From assembly GCA_021234155.1 (NCBI GenBank), contig JAJEKV010000010.1, positions 12,296,359-12,360,358 of the forward strand: 64,000 nucleotides of DNA, written 5' to 3'. The first letter of the stretch is position 1, and the number at the start of each line of letters is the position of its first letter. A model generated the notes under the pieces. The model had not been told where the DNA came from and did not search any database. It was given only the letters and a program-made list of their open reading frames with translations. This DNA is from Isoetes taiwanensis (taxonomy: Eukaryota; Streptophyta; Lycopodiopsida; Isoetales; Isoetaceae). Below, piece by piece: positions 61,847 to 64,000 of the stretch. The translations under genes were made by a program, and so were the position numbers.

Positions 61847-62280
61847 ACACATAACTACCATTGACATTAATAAATATAACCATTGGATCCAACACATTTA
61901 AATTAAAATCCCCCTTAAACCCCCTTTGGTTTGGGTGCATATTCACACGGGGGGTGACTCCGGGCATCGAGAGCTGTCGGATTGGCATATTCGCCCCTTA
62001 TTCCATAATCTACACCGTACGTAAAATTCCTCGTTTGTGGGGTATGCAAGTACAAGATTTGCTATACTGTATAATAAGATTCGCAAAATACTATAAGATT
62101 TCAACCGGAATACTATATGGTGTTGATTTCGTACGTCCAAAATACAATTATGAGGGCTCTCGCCCCCTCGTCACCACCCCGGTGAATATGCACCCAAACC
62201 AAAGGGGTTTAAGGGGATTTTAATTTAAATGTGTTGGATCCAATGGTTATATTTATTAATGTCAATGGTAGTTATGTGTT
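61847..62280. mobile_element. Foldback (MITE-like) element with about 95-bp inverted repeats
   Basis: ACACATAACTACCATTGACA at the left (from 61847) is matched by its complement ending at 62280. The arms continue through AATAAATATAACCATTGGAT, CCAACACATTTAAATTAAAA and a GTGCATATTCAC segment to about 61948 and 62182. The 230-bp centre is unlike the arms. No clear target duplication was found. It truncates the 5' side of LINE copy E, so it probably inserted in or next to it. Confidence 0.8.
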
Positions 62281-64000
62281 GGTTATTATACTAAAAATTT
62301 TTTTGGCCCTTCTGGGCCATAAAAAAAAAAAAGCGACGTGAGAATATAAAAAAGACATTTAAAACATGTAGCAATATGTGTTATGTGTTTATGTCAATAA
62401 TGTTAATTTATTATAATAGTGGAGTCTCCAAACTAAACATATTTGTAAATTATGCACTTGAACAATTATATTAAATTTGAGAATACACCATTTCATTGTG
62501 TCTAATAATAAACCAACCGCACGTATAATAACCTCTCCAACTTGTTTGCTCATGAGAAACTTTTGTAGCTTGTTTCAAAGCAATAAATGTGTCAATGTTT
62601 TATCTGATTGTCAACACAACAGTAGCTTTCACATTCTAATAGAGTTAAAAAATTAAAAGCCACGCAAATATTGGTTGAATTCCTGCCAAACAATGTGTGA
62701 ACAATGAAATAAAAGAAATGAATAACAATATTAAGAGATCTCAAAAATGGTGAAACACACAAATCTTACCTTCAACATGACAATAGCATCGATCTAGGTC
62801 TCCACCATAGGTCCACCATAGGTGCCTGAATGTTCTACAATTTCATACCACCATCTCGTAATGTGGCAATGAAGAATCAGAACTTAAGGTTTTACCAAAG
62901 CACTTGCAAAGTAATTGTGTGCAATAGCTTGCCATATGAAAACAGCTTGCTTTGCCGCCACTGTACTTTGACCACCTAAATTTCCTCAAATATGTTTCAG
63001 AGCTTGCTCTTGTGTTGCACAACCTGCAAAAGCTTCCGCTTCCTAACTGGGTTTGTTGCCGATGCCATTTGCGTAAGACGATTTGCCACTTGAAGAGCTT
63101 GAATCCACGGCGTTGTGCATTTGATTAGAGAATCATGGTGTGCATTTGATCAGGAGAAGCATATAGGCGCCTGGTGCTACAAAGACTGATGATGATAGCG
63201 TAAGAGCGAAGTCAAGTCCCAGTTATTTAAACAAACAAACTTTTCTCAAGGCCCCAAGAATTGAAGATAAGCTCCCAAGAATTGAAGACAAATGTTTGCA
63301 ATAACAAAGGTGGATTAGGCACCATTGCACCAAGTCCAATGAAGCCTACTTTAGAATGGGCCATGTTGATTCACCTATGCAGGTCAAAGAATGTCATTCA
63401 CACAATAAATTCACACCTTGGCACTTTGGATTCACACAATAAGATGTACTTTGTTCCTTAGTCGCCAAACCAGTATTCCATTGAGATGTAACCTCAAGAT
63501 AGTTAACAATCCGTGATGGGTCATTACGACGGGCAGCCATGACACGATCTGCATTTGCAAAGGACGGGAGGGAACTAAGGGAGCAACAACAGAGAACAAT
63601 GCTGGATTCGATACCTAAAGATTTGAACAGGCCATTTGGAGGATCCCATGGATTTAAGGGGTGTTGGCCTTTCAGCCTATAACATGCCTGATTGGAAGAG
63701 GGATGCACCAATTTCGGGATAAAAAAAAAGCTCAAGAAACATTCCAAGAGGGAAATCGAAGGCCATGCATTAATTACCTTTTGCTGTTGGAACTCCAAGC
63801 GGCTCCATTCTGCACCCTCTCAAAGCACAGCAACAAACGGCAGATTTGGTCTTGTAATACAAGGATCTAAGGACCATCGTTTGAATGGGTTAACCAAGGC
63901 TGCACTTTTTCTCTTCCATCTTCCAAACAGTCAAATCCTCAGTATTGCTTGTGTAAACCCGCTTACAAGAAGCTGAAAATCGGGGCTTGGTTGTATTCTG
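62281..64000. other. No recognised gene to the right edge
   Basis: AT-rich with an A12 run at about 62320. Open frames at 63261-63461 (+), 63394-63798 (-) and 63661-63976 (+) show no motifs. A short direct repeat (GTCTCCACCATAGGTCCACCATAGGT) is at about 62797. Nothing else supported. Confidence 0.4.

Noticed and set aside
61861-62223. Frame in the foldback centre considered as possible plastid-derived DNA
   Set aside because: The translation (RIGIFAPYS..., GILYGVDFVRPKYNYEG) did not match a plastid gene I know, and the flanking inverted arms explain it as a mobile element.

Overview
The window looks like nuclear DNA of a land plant, probably a fern or another non-seed plant. The evidence is one intact plant gene with GT-AG introns (an SKIP35 homologue), decayed pieces of other intron-containing plant genes, very high transposon content, and two copies of what I read as Replitrons, a HUH-transposase family reported to be abundant in non-seed plants. 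The organism is an inference; I could not run searches.

Layout. 1-1020 (-): hAT transposase fragment (DUF659 type), joined in frame to 1020-4870 (-): a decayed RepHel Helitron. 5800-6640 (-): exons of a WDR4/TRM82-like tRNA-methyltransferase subunit. 9230-12330 (+): decayed transposon-type gene with CCC and WSDGC..QFK motifs. 12530-14650: two small putative genes around an array of a GGAATATTCC palindrome. 15245-15800: CCACAC tracts that switch to GTGGTG tracts. 16062-18217 (-): multi-exon Ulp1-like protease gene, probably a pseudogene, with a tandem exon duplication. 18970-20044 (-): coiled-coil pseudogene. 22380-28380: 2.8-kb direct duplication (two copies plus an internally deleted third) carrying an ABCB transporter pseudogene. 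28930-29850 (+): LINE ORF1-like remnant. 29850-33890: nothing recognised.

33895-38870: two Replitron-like elements in tail-to-tail inverted orientation; this is the most unusual system in the window. 40925-43089 (-): intact SKIP35, 575 codons in three exons. 43239-43694: 456-bp foldback MITE with a perfect 9-bp target duplication, 150 bp upstream of the SKIP35 start. 44240-47160: broken Copia element (+) with a LINE fragment inside it.

47984-61846 (-): five same-strand copies or fragments of one non-LTR retrotransposon group. Each 3' end has a TTTCA-pentamer tail instead of poly(A), and four of five carry a two-tier hairpin in the 3' UTR. The copies lie head to tail, with the tail of one against the start of the next. 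61847-62280: second foldback element. 62280-64000: nothing recognised.

Only SKIP35 is clearly an intact host gene. The rest is transposon sequence, gene fragments or low-complexity repeats.
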